From Akkermansiaceae bacterium (lineage in GTDB: Bacteria; Verrucomicrobiota; Verrucomicrobiia; Verrucomicrobiales; Akkermansiaceae), in NCBI GenBank assembly GCA_015061985.1, contig SUVN01000020.1, positions 1-38,172 of the forward strand: a stretch of DNA of 38,172 bases, given 5' to 3'. Below, piece after piece: positions 1 through 7,000 of this stretch. The number at the start of each line of letters is the position of its first letter. Within the stretch, counting starts at the first letter, position 1. The notes under the pieces were generated by a model that worked only from the letters and a program-made list of their open reading frames with translations, was not told where the DNA came from and did no database searches. The position numbers and the translations under genes are program-made.

Positions 1-93
1 ATGAAATTAATTCAACGTCGCGCTTACGGATATCGTAACTTTGAAAACTATCGGTTAAGAGTGTTAATTGAATGTGGGCACGTGGTGATATGA
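1..93 (+). CDS. ISL3-family transposase, C-terminal fragment (cut by window edge)
   Basis: The reading frame is open from the first base and ends at TGA 91-93, giving 30 residues beginning MKLIQRRAYGYRNFENYRLR. The pattern KLIxRRAYGYRNFxNYRLRVL is, from memory, the typical C-terminus of ISL3-type DDE transposases, which cut and paste their own element. The first ATG is probably internal and the gene would begin outside the window. A terminal-repeat-like sequence starts 8 bases after the stop, as expected for the right end of such an element. Whether the complete transposase is intact cannot be judged from here. Confidence 0.7.
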   Translation: MKLIQRRAYGYRNFENYRLRVLIECGHVVI

Positions 94-101
94 AAATTCA
101 A

Positions 102-127
102 ATTCCACAAAAATTGGGCTTGACCCC
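102..127 (+). repeat. Probable right terminal inverted repeat of the ISL3-type element
   Basis: Read on the minus strand this segment begins GGGTCAAGCCCAATTTTTGT. ISL3 elements typically have ends that start GGGTC or GGCTC followed by an A/T-rich stretch. It lies just after the transposase stop codon. The matching left end is outside the window, so the exact boundary (126 or 127) and any 8-bp target duplication cannot be confirmed. Confidence 0.6.
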
Positions 128-568
128 CTGTGCCTTGCGGCAGGACGAGAATGAGCCTTGGGCTCGTCCTTTAGCTATCGCTTGCAAGTGTCTTTTATTC
201 CCTTGCAAGCGATGTTTCATTTTAGGTTGCTGCTTGTTGAATAATGGCACTTAAACATCTGATTCTGTGTAGCTTGCCAGTTCGAGGCATCTTTGCTTTT
301 CACAGAATAACCATCACCGCAAAACCGCCTACCCTGTCACGGCGTAGAAAGCAGCCCGTCAGGGCTGACTCGAAGCCGGAAGCTCACAGAATCAGCGGAT
401 TATAGATTCGAAGCATCTTTAGTGACCCTAAAAGGCGTTCGCGCTTAGCAAAACGGGCTTAGGCATGCTTAGGCTTTTTGGCCTTTGGGAGCCGTTTTGC
501 GCCCGGCAGGGCGGTGCGAGGGCGTGCGAGCGAGCAATGCCTAAGCGGGCGAGAAGTAGACAAAATGT
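128..568. other. Non-coding accessory stretch rich in small inverted and direct repeats
   Basis: No convincing gene is present in these 440 bases. Visible structure includes a hairpin with arms AGGACGAG/CTCGTCCT (about 142-171), a hairpin with arms CGCTTGCAAG/CTTGCAAGCG (about 179-211), an imperfect inverted repeat GATTCTGTG...CACAGAATC whose arms are about 110 bp apart, a near-direct repeat TTCGAGGCATCTTT / TTCGAAGCATCTTT, a tandem GCTTAGGC pair near 460-475 with the inverted copy GCCTAAGC near 540, and arms CAAAACGG/CCGTTTTG around it. This density of foldback DNA is typical of insertion-sequence debris or REP/MITE-like repeats. No function can be assigned. Confidence 0.5.
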
Positions 569-853
569 CTAATTTGCTGATTTCATGCCTACGGGCAAGC
601 CAAGATGTTTGATAACCCATTCTCGCCCGGAGTGGGATTTAAGGTATTGCTCCAACGCAGATGCTTGTTGTTCTGTTTGAACAGCTATGGCCGAGTGGAT
701 TTCCCATGGCGTGAATTTGGAGGTGTGCGGCACGTGCCCAGCGTTGTGCGTTTTGAGTCGTGCAGCTAGGTCAGAGGTATGGCCAACATAGAAGTGGGAG
801 TGCGTGGAGGCATCCCACAGGATGTAAACGTAGTAGAAGTGTGATGTTGGCAT
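569..853 (-). CDS. GIY-YIG nuclease superfamily protein (YhbQ/UPF0213-like)
   Basis: A 94-residue protein that consists of little more than one GIY-YIG domain. The N-terminal YYVYILWD and the following FYVGHTSDLAARLKTHN match the two strands and the catalytic Arg helix of the family (YxY...YxG...R). Single-domain bacterial members of this type cleave DNA or are of unknown role, and are often annotated as excinuclease-like or YhbQ. The frame continues upstream to 1015, but the residues before MPTSHFYY are low-complexity and have no family character, so the internal ATG at 851-853 is preferred. It sits alone between repeat-rich DNA and a tRNA gene, which suggests an accessory gene. No clear Shine-Dalgarno site is seen. 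Confidence 0.75.
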   Translation of the reverse strand: MPTSHFYYVYILWDASTHSHFYVGHTSDLAARLKTHNAGHVPHTSKFTPWEIHSAIAVQTEQQASALEQYLKSHSGREWVIKHLGLPVGMKSAN

Positions 854-1108
854 GGAGGTGAGTATATCGCGGATAGTGTGCAGCGTCAAGGAGGAAGCAG
901 AATGCAAGGGCGTACGAAATGGGTTCTGATTTATACAACGCGGGTGTGGCCCGGCTTCGAGTCTCGCTTTCGCTCGCTTTCTGGGGCCTCCGTCCGCTGC
1001 GCGTTCTACGCCCACCCAAGAACGCCGAGGCTAGGCTTCTTACCATTTGGTCTGTAAGACCAAATGGCTTACGCCTGCGGCAGCCATTCTTGCCTGCCTG
1101 GGCGTAGA
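854..1108. other. Non-coding, repeat-bearing stretch upstream of the GIY-YIG gene
   Basis: Open frames here are short and unlike any protein I recognise. Bases 950-1005 are GC-rich with CGCTTTCGCTCGCTTT-like simple repetition, and 1006-1107 is a nested inverted repeat described separately. A promoter for the GIY-YIG gene could lie here, but none is convincing. Confidence 0.45.
1006..1107. repeat. Nested inverted repeat (about 100 bp foldback element)
   Basis: Outer arms CTACGCCCA (1006-1014) and TGGGCGTAG (1099-1107) enclose a second arm pair around AAGAA/TTCTT and a perfect 10-bp inner hairpin CCATTTGGTC (1043-1052) / GACCAAATGG (1058-1067) with a 5-base loop. The element could fold into a long cruciform or RNA stem. 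It resembles REP/MITE-type repeats and lies next to the tRNA terminator. A GGCGTAGAAA word like the one at its edge also occurs near 340, so related copies may exist in the region. Confidence 0.6.
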
Positions 1109-1143
1109 AAAACAGCGTATCAGGTACCCTGATACGCTGTTTT
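1109..1143 (-). terminator. Intrinsic terminator of the tRNA-Ala gene
   Basis: Perfect 16-bp arms AAAACAGCGTATCAGG / CCTGATACGCTGTTTT around a 3-base loop. On the minus strand the stem ends in a T run and begins 8 bases past the tRNA 3' end. The reverse strand also ends in Ts, so it could work in both directions. Confidence 0.85.
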
Positions 1144-1151
1144 ACGAAGCC

Positions 1152-1224
1152 TGGAGCATAGCGGGTTCGAACCGCTGACCTCTTCAATGCCATTGAAGCG
1201 CTCTACCAACTGAGCTAATACCCC
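1152..1224 (-). tRNA. tRNA-Ala (anticodon GGC)
   Basis: Read on the minus strand this is a 73-base cloverleaf. The acceptor arms are GGGGTAT and ATGCTCC (one G-T pair) with discriminator A. The D arm is GCTC-AGTTGGTA-GAGC. The anticodon stem CTTCA/TGAAG holds the loop ATGGCAT, placing GGC at positions 34-36. The T arm is AGCGG-TTCGAAC-CCGCT. The 3' CCA is not encoded (GG follows the discriminator). A consensus promoter lies upstream and a strong terminator downstream, so it is transcribed on its own. Its 3' end borders the accessory DNA at 1-1150. Confidence 0.97.
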
Positions 1225-1255
1225 GTCTGTGTGCTGTCCCTTGCAGGACGCGCGC

Positions 1256-1284
1256 ATTATACACATCTGTCCCGCCCTTGGCAA
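1256..1284 (-). promoter_or_regulatory. Sigma70-like promoter of tRNA-Ala
   Basis: On the minus strand: TTGCCA, 17 bp, TATAAT (a perfect -10). The expected start near 1249 lies about 25 bases before the mature tRNA 5' end. It is the best promoter match in the window and serves as a reference for the others. Confidence 0.85.
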
Positions 1285-1318
1285 GACTAAAATGATGTTT
1301 TTGAAAAAATTTGAGTTT

Positions 1319-2086
1319 TCATCCTAATTTAAGGTTGGGAATCAGGGCGGAGGTGGCTTCGTCGTGCCAGTTGACGATGGGATCATTGATGGGGATACCG
1401 ATTTCTGCGATGAGTCGGCAGACGGCAAGTCCGGACGTGGCGCTTTCGTAGTGTTGTATCCAGGATGCGGCGGCGGGGTCGGATTCCCAATCAGAGTGGA
1501 GCGGGAGGGGGAAGCGTTTCAGGCCGCGGTAAAAGGGTTTGGGGGAGATGCGGGCGCGCCAGCAACGCTGGAGGCGGCAAAGGCGGGCATAACGGGCATC
1601 TACGTTCAGAAGCTGAAAGAGCTGCTGCATGCGGGGGGACTGGAGGCTGATACCCTGCCCTGCTAATACGAGTCGCCAGCCGTGGACGGTGCGGTAGACG
1701 CGCACGCCGAGGGTAGAATCCTGCGCGGTCAGGCTGTGAATGGTTGCCAGAAGTCGCTCTTCGGGTGAACGGCCTCTGCCAAAGAGTGTGCGGATGAGGT
1801 TGGAGGCGGTGTTGGGCACGGCATCCACATCTGCAAAGCAGACGGTGGTGGTGTTGAGTACTCGGCAGCCGTAATGGTTGCGGGTGACGACGTTGCCGGC
1901 ATCTGATACGGCCAGGACGGGCTCGTAGATGGGTGTATGGTAACTTTCCTTACTCTCCACGTGGCGAGCCGCAGGAGTGCGACTCAGGCGCGCGTCTTCC
2001 AATGATATGTCTGAGATGTAATATTTCCGGACGTATTTGCCATGGACAAGGCGGCGCTCACAAATCCAATAGGGCGGTATTCTCAT
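1319..2086 (-). CDS. Conserved-looking hypothetical protein, 255 aa
   Basis: I do not recognise this protein with confidence. It has no signal peptide or membrane segment. Residues around 83-87 read CFADVD, a hydrophobic strand ending in DxD, and about 45 residues later comes RVYRTVHGWRLVLAG. A DxD strand followed by an R-x-Y-x-T-x-x-G-x-R-L motif recalls small proteins of unknown function and, loosely, the catalytic core of primase-like nucleotidyltransferases; this is a weak impression only. The C-terminal half is rich in Arg, Trp and Cys. The start ATG (2084-2086) lies only 8 bases after a consensus -10 box, so the message is probably leaderless. It sits alone between rplQ and the tRNA gene. 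Confidence 0.7.
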   Translation of the reverse strand: MRIPPYWICERRLVHGKYVRKYYISDISLEDARLSRTPAARHVESKESYHTPIYEPVLAVSDAGNVVTRNHYGCRVLNTTTVCFADVDAVPNTASNLIRTLFGRGRSPEERLLATIHSLTAQDSTLGVRVYRTVHGWRLVLAGQGISLQSPRMQQLFQLLNVDARYARLCRLQRCWRARISPKPFYRGLKRFPLPLHSDWESDPAAASWIQHYESATSGLAVCRLIAEIGIPINDPIVNWHDEATSALIPNLKLG

Positions 2087-2094
2087 GTGTGGTT

Positions 2095-2123
2095 ATTCTA
2101 GCACGGACGCGGCGTGTGTGCAA
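2095..2123 (-). promoter_or_regulatory. Promoter of the 255-aa hypothetical gene, leaderless
   Basis: Minus strand TTGCAC, 17 bp, TAGAAT. The start ATG at 2086 begins 8 bases downstream of the -10 box, so transcription should start on or next to the start codon. The -35 box abuts the rplQ terminator. Confidence 0.75.
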
Positions 2124-2165
2124 ACGAAAAAACAACTGCTTTCCCCGCAAACGAGGAAAGCAGTT
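2124..2165 (-). terminator. Intrinsic terminator of rpoA-rplQ
   Basis: Minus strand stem AACTGCTTTCC / GGAAAGCAGTT with a loop of about 10 bases, followed by GTTTTTTCG. It lies 30 bases after the rplQ stop. Confidence 0.85.
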
Positions 2166-2194
2166 ATAAGATGTTGAATGCTCAACGACCGGGC

Positions 2195-2620
2195 TTAAGC
2201 CTCCTCGGTGGAGGTGGAGCCGGTAGCCGTCGTGGTGGCGGGAGCCACGGGTGCGGACAGCTGGGGAAGGTCGATGATTTCAATCATGGCCATGGGGGCG
2301 CTGTCGGTCATGCGCTGGCCAAGCTTGACGATGCGGGTGTAACCGCCCTGACGATCCTTGGCAGCCTCGGCCACCACGCTGAAGAGCTTGGCCACCACCT
2401 TGGGCTGGGGCAGAGTAGCGAGAGCCTGACGGCGAGCGTGCAGAGAACCATTCTTACCGAGGGTGATGAGCTTCTCCACGTAGGGGCGAAGAGCCTTGGC
2501 CTTGGCAAGGGTGGTGGTGATGCGGCCGTGGGAAATCAGGCTGCAAGCCTGGTTGGCAAGAAGGGCCTTACGATGGGAAGCCTTGCGCTGAAGCTTGGGC
2601 TTTTTAACTCCGTGTCTCAT
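2195..2620 (-). CDS. rplQ: Large ribosomal subunit protein bL17
   Basis: A 141-residue protein starting MRHGVKKPKLQRKASHRKAL, the highly conserved N-terminus of bL17, which binds 23S rRNA near the exit tunnel. The family signature continues through LISHGRITTTLAKAKALRPY and the KLITLGK and ARRQAL helices. The last 20 or so residues are an Ala/Thr/Pro-rich tail ending TEEA, a lineage-specific extension beyond the usual core of about 120. It follows rpoA by 53 bp with no promoter visible between them, and a strong terminator follows, so the two genes form a two-gene unit as in most bacteria. Confidence 0.97.
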   Translation of the reverse strand: MRHGVKKPKLQRKASHRKALLANQACSLISHGRITTTLAKAKALRPYVEKLITLGKNGSLHARRQALATLPQPKVVAKLFSVVAEAAKDRQGGYTRIVKLGQRMTDSAPMAMIEIIDLPQLSAPVAPATTTATGSTSTEEA

Positions 2621-2673
2621 GATATGTAATTAGGTTATGGGGTTAATATGTATGTCTTAGTTTATCGGAATCT

Positions 2674-3804
2674 TTACTCATCATCCTCATCATCGCCGAA
2701 GACGCTGATGTTGTGAGAAATGAGAGCCTGAAGGTCGGTGGCGCGGGTCTCCTCATCGGCAGCGCGCATGCGGGAAGCAGGCGTCGGGGAAGCCAGGAGC
2801 TTGGCATCGAACTGCATGCCAAGGGAAAGGCCGTGCTGCACGAGCTTGTCCTTGATTTCGTTGAGGGACTTCTTACCGAAGTTGCGGTACTTGAGCATTT
2901 CGCTCTCGGTCTTCATGGCCAGCTGACCAACGGTGGTGATGTTGGCGTTGTTGAGGCAGTTTGCAGCACGCACGGAGAGCTCGATTTCGTTCACGCTCAT
3001 GTTGAGGAGCTTGCGGAGCTGAGCGGTGTTGGCATCCTGCTCGCCGCCGGCAGCCTTGTCGAACTCAACGCGGCGGTCATCGCTCTGCACGAATACGTCA
3101 AGGTGATGGCGCATGATGCTGGCAGCCTGAAGCATGGCATCGCGGGGGCTCACGCGACCGTCCGTCCACACGTCGAGCACGAGCTTGTCGAACTCGGTCA
3201 TCTGGCCTACACGAGCGTTGTCCACGGCATACTTCACGCGGGTGACCGGGGAGAAGATGGAGTCAATCGGAATCACGCCGATGGGGCGATCCTTGTCGTT
3301 GTTGTCATCAGCGGTGTGGAAGCCGCGGCCCACGTTGACCTCGAAGTCGCAGTCAAAGATGGTGCTCTGGTCGAGGTGGCAGATAACCTGATCCTTGTTG
3401 ACAACACTGTAGATGTGGTCGTCCTGGATGTCGCCGGCGGTGACAACACCCTGCTTGGTAACACGCAGGGAAAGCGTGCGGGCTTCCTTGCCGTGGTGAG
3501 CAAACTTGACTTTCTTGAGGTTGAGGATGATTTCGGTCACGTCCTCCACCACGCCGGGCAGAGAGGTGAACTCGTGCTGAGCGCCGGCAATACGGACGCT
3601 GGTAATGGCGGCACCCTCCAGAGAGCTGAGAAGAACGCGGCGCAGAGAGTTACCCAGCGTGTGACCGAAGCCGGTCTCAATGGGCTCGGCAATGAACGTC
3701 ACATGATTGGCATCCTCAGGGTCGTCGATGACCTTGAGAGTGTTCGGGATTTCGAAATGAGCCAGCTGAATGACCCCCTGCTCGTCTTTAATATCTTCGG
3801 ACAT
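2674..3804 (-). CDS. rpoA: DNA-directed RNA polymerase subunit alpha
   Basis: A 376-residue protein. The N-terminal domain carries the alpha signature GFGHTLGNSLRRVLLSSLEG (about 45-64), which dimerises and binds beta/beta'. The C-terminal domain (about 267-330, LNMSVNEIELSVRAANCLNN through GKKSLNEIKDKL) binds UP elements and activators. After it comes an unusual extension of about 46 residues ending in the acidic FGDDEDDE, making the protein longer than the usual 310-340. The frame is open upstream to 3939, but that stretch lacks family similarity and overlaps the promoter at 3899-3927, so the ATG at 3802-3804 before SEDIKDEQG is chosen. A GGAGGG lies about 23 bases upstream, too far for a normal ribosome site. 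Confidence 0.97.
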   Translation of the reverse strand: MSEDIKDEQGVIQLAHFEIPNTLKVIDDPEDANHVTFIAEPIETGFGHTLGNSLRRVLLSSLEGAAITSVRIAGAQHEFTSLPGVVEDVTEIILNLKKVKFAHHGKEARTLSLRVTKQGVVTAGDIQDDHIYSVVNKDQVICHLDQSTIFDCDFEVNVGRGFHTADDNNDKDRPIGVIPIDSIFSPVTRVKYAVDNARVGQMTEFDKLVLDVWTDGRVSPRDAMLQAASIMRHHLDVFVQSDDRRVEFDKAAGGEQDANTAQLRKLLNMSVNEIELSVRAANCLNNANITTVGQLAMKTESEMLKYRNFGKKSLNEIKDKLVQHGLSLGMQFDAKLLASPTPASRMRAADEETRATDLQALISHNISVFGDDEDDE

Positions 3805-3898
3805 AGTATTTTGTAGTGACCGGGTTTCCCTCCATGCGAGCTTTGCTTCCAAGGAAAAGGAGGACCAACGGCCGGGTTTGGTAAACTCGCGCTGCGAA

Positions 3899-3927
3899 AG
3901 GATAGCGTTTCTTTCCTCACTTGGCAA
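3899..3927 (-). promoter_or_regulatory. Promoter of rpoA-rplQ
   Basis: Minus strand TTGCCA, 17 bp, TATCCT. The predicted start near 3891 leaves a leader of about 87 bases, one of the few long leaders in the window. The leader contains a purine-rich AAGGAAAAGGAGG stretch (plus-strand reading, 3851-3863). Confidence 0.6.
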
Positions 3928-4023
3928 GTCTTTTTTCACACATTTGTCATATATTATTCTATATCCGGCCTATATCGGCATTTTTGTTATCATTTTTACT
4001 AAAACAAGCGAGTAAGCGGGATA

Positions 4024-4062
4024 AAAGAACCAAGGGCTGTCGGGTAAGGTTACCGACAGCCC
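4024..4062 (-). terminator. Terminator of the autotransporter gene
   Basis: Arms GGGCTGTCGG (4034-4043) and CCGACAGCCC (4053-4062), extendable through GTAA/TTAC, lie 28 bases after the stop codon. On the minus strand the stem is followed by TTGGTTCTTTTATC, a moderate U tract. Confidence 0.7.
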
Positions 4063-4090
4063 CCGGAAAATCAGCAAACGCTCGGTCTTA

Positions 4091-7000
4091 TCAGAAATTC
4101 AGGCGATAACCGACAGTGGCGTTGAGCCCGGTGTATTCCGAACCGAGTTCAGCGGAACCATCCAGGAAGATGGAGCCGGACTTGGCACCCACGGGGATGG
4201 AGATACCGGCACCGAGCTCCAGGCTGATGGGCCCGCGTTCCGCACTGCTCACCTTACCGCCGGCAGAGGGAAGCGCCAGCAGGTTCGTGTCAACCTCTGC
4301 ATCGCGATCACCCGCATTCACCTTTACGAGAGCACGGGATTCGAAGATGGAGGAGCGATTGAACACATTCTGACCGACTACGGACTGCAGGCGCGCACCC
4401 ATGCCGATGGTGATGGCTGTCATATCCACGCTACCCACATCCAGCGAAGCATCGCTGCCGGATTCGGTGTAACCATCCATGGAGCTCTGGACGAAGGAGA
4501 CGTTGAATACGGGCTGCAGGCAGGTCGTGCCGTCCACATCCAGCGCGAAGACGTAACCCAACTCATACATGGCACCGAAGCTGGTGGCCTCCGTCTCACC
4601 CTTGGCCGTGTAGCTGCCGCCGGCATATGACACCGTGCGATCCATGCTCAGGTCAGACTTACCGACAGATGCCACGAAGGTGTGAGTCCAGCGACGATAC
4701 GTTGTCCGGGCAAACGCCGTCAGATAGTAGGAGTCCACATCGGCATCCAGCTTATCCGGGCCTTCGGAGGAGACATCACCGGTAAGAGCAGAGATAGCCA
4801 GACCACAGACAAAGCGCGGCGTAACATCCACATCAAAGCCCACAGTACCGCCGCTGACGGTGTAATCATAGCCGGAAAGCGTGCCGTCCTGATCCAGCGT
4901 ACGGTTATCCACCTCCGCATTAATCCAGGCATTGAAGTAAGGCATGTTGTGGTTGACAATACCCTGATCCACGCCCATGGTGGTCGTGCGGTTGCGGATG
5001 GCGCGCAGCTGGCGTTCCATATCACCGGCCAGAGCAGCCCCCATAGCAGCGGCAGATGCACCGGTCACGGCGCTGGCGATGTCATCCGCCGCAGCCGTAT
5101 CACCGGCTACAACAGCATCATCCAGTGCATTCAGCACCTCAGCCAAATCGGTATATTCCTCAGCATTGGACTGCGGGTTGAGGCTGACGAGCACCTTATC
5201 GAGCATATCCATACCGATTGTACCGGTCTCGCTGAGTCCGCTTGCCTTCGTGGCGTAATAGTCCGTCACGCGATCCACCAGAATATCGCCGTTGGCATCC
5301 AGACGAGCATTGGTGTAGTACTTGTTGATGACGTTCATCATGGCACGGGTACCAATGAGCTGCACCTCATTATCTGCGGAGATGTTGCCTTCGGTCACCA
5401 GAGTGGCAAGCTTGGCTCCGGCCATGGGGGCATCGGTATTGACATCAAGGGAACGAAGGTTATCGTTCGTGGTCACCATCGTCAGGCAGATGGTGGAGTT
5501 GTTAATATCAACCTTGCCGTCCATGATGACGGGAGCAGCAGCAGTACCCAGCGTTACGGCGGTTTCCTCTGCACCGAGGGAGGCAGTCACCTCCGAGCCG
5601 GAAATGAAGCTGTCATCGCCGCTCAGACTCAGCTTGTGATGGAGTACCTTGTGCGCATCATCATCCATCGTCACGTTGGCAATGACCATCTCCGAACGGG
5701 AAGCGCGCGCAGCAGAACCCACAGCCAGGCCAACCATCTCGGCATCCGCACCGGCCAAATCCAGCGTACCCTCACCACCATTCACCACCAGGGAGAGACC
5801 AGAACCGGCCTTCACAGACTGATAGCCGCCCTGAAGAATGGCTATCTTCGCTCCGGAAGCACCGTAGGCGCCTTCGTAGCTACCACCGACACCATTCACG
5901 TCCACCTGCCCGGACACAATGGAGGAAGCATCGCCGTTCAACTGCAGGACGGTGATAACCTTGTCTGCGGTCACCTCAAGAGAAGCCCCTTCCGTCAGGT
6001 CAACCTGCCCCTTCACCGTAGCATCCTCATTCACCTGCAGGACGGCTTTTTCAGACATCTCAGCAGAAGCGAGAATCACCTCCGAAGATTCCGTATCGTC
6101 GGTCAGGATACCTTCGGAGCCTTCCGGCAGACCGATATTCACCTTCACACTCTCGCCAACAAGGGCAACAGGGCTCTCAATTTCGCGATTGCCGATAATC
6201 GTAACGACATCCGGCAGCGCGCCGTTGCTGTCCGCAGCATCACCCACGATGGTCAGCTTGCCGCCGCCGTCCGGATTACGCACCATCAGACCGGCTGCGG
6301 GAATACTGGCATTACCGGTAACAGCATTGCCGACACCGGCCGCCGTCAGGTCAATCGTCTTGTTATCAGAGACAATCACCTGCTCAATGAAATCCAAAGC
6401 CTTATAGAGGCCCTCACCATCGGGTATTTCGTAGCCATTGTTGGTCTCCATGTTGCCATTGGCAGTATCCCAAATCATACCACCGTCAATGGCACCGAGA
6501 GAGAGTAACAGATTATCATCCTTCAGCAGCACTTCCGCAGTCACACCTCTGCGCTTGATTTCCTGCATGATGGAATCAGCAATGACGAAGTCACCGACAG
6601 AATATCCACCAACCCCCTTGATAAGCAGGTAGTCATCAGCAGTAAGCACATTATCTGCATCAACAGGAAGGCTCTCAATGGTGGACTGCGTAAGGAGAAT
6701 CTGCACCGGGTCAACAGCCACAATGGACTCGACAGAAATGGCAGCCACATCTGCGCTGAGCGCAGAATCCTTGAGGTCAAGCGTAATCACGGGTGAATTC
6801 AGCGTCCCGAACTCATTACCGACCTTATTGAGAGTAAGAGCCTGCGCCGTCACACTGACAACACCTCCCTGATTGGCGGCGGCTTCGCTCAGCGTAAGCT
6901 TGGCCGTTGAGGTCAGGGATGTTCCCTCAACAGTACTGTACAGCGTACCGATGACAGAGTCTTCAGACAATTCTACCGTGGAACCGGTCGTTCCGATTTG

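Noticed and set aside
72..254. Small 60-codon plus-strand gene after the transposase
   Set aside because: It overlaps the transposase end, the terminal repeat and two hairpins, and its Cys-rich composition has no family character.
2713..3816. Plus-strand open frame of 367 codons over rpoA
   Set aside because: Antisense shadow of the conserved rpoA.
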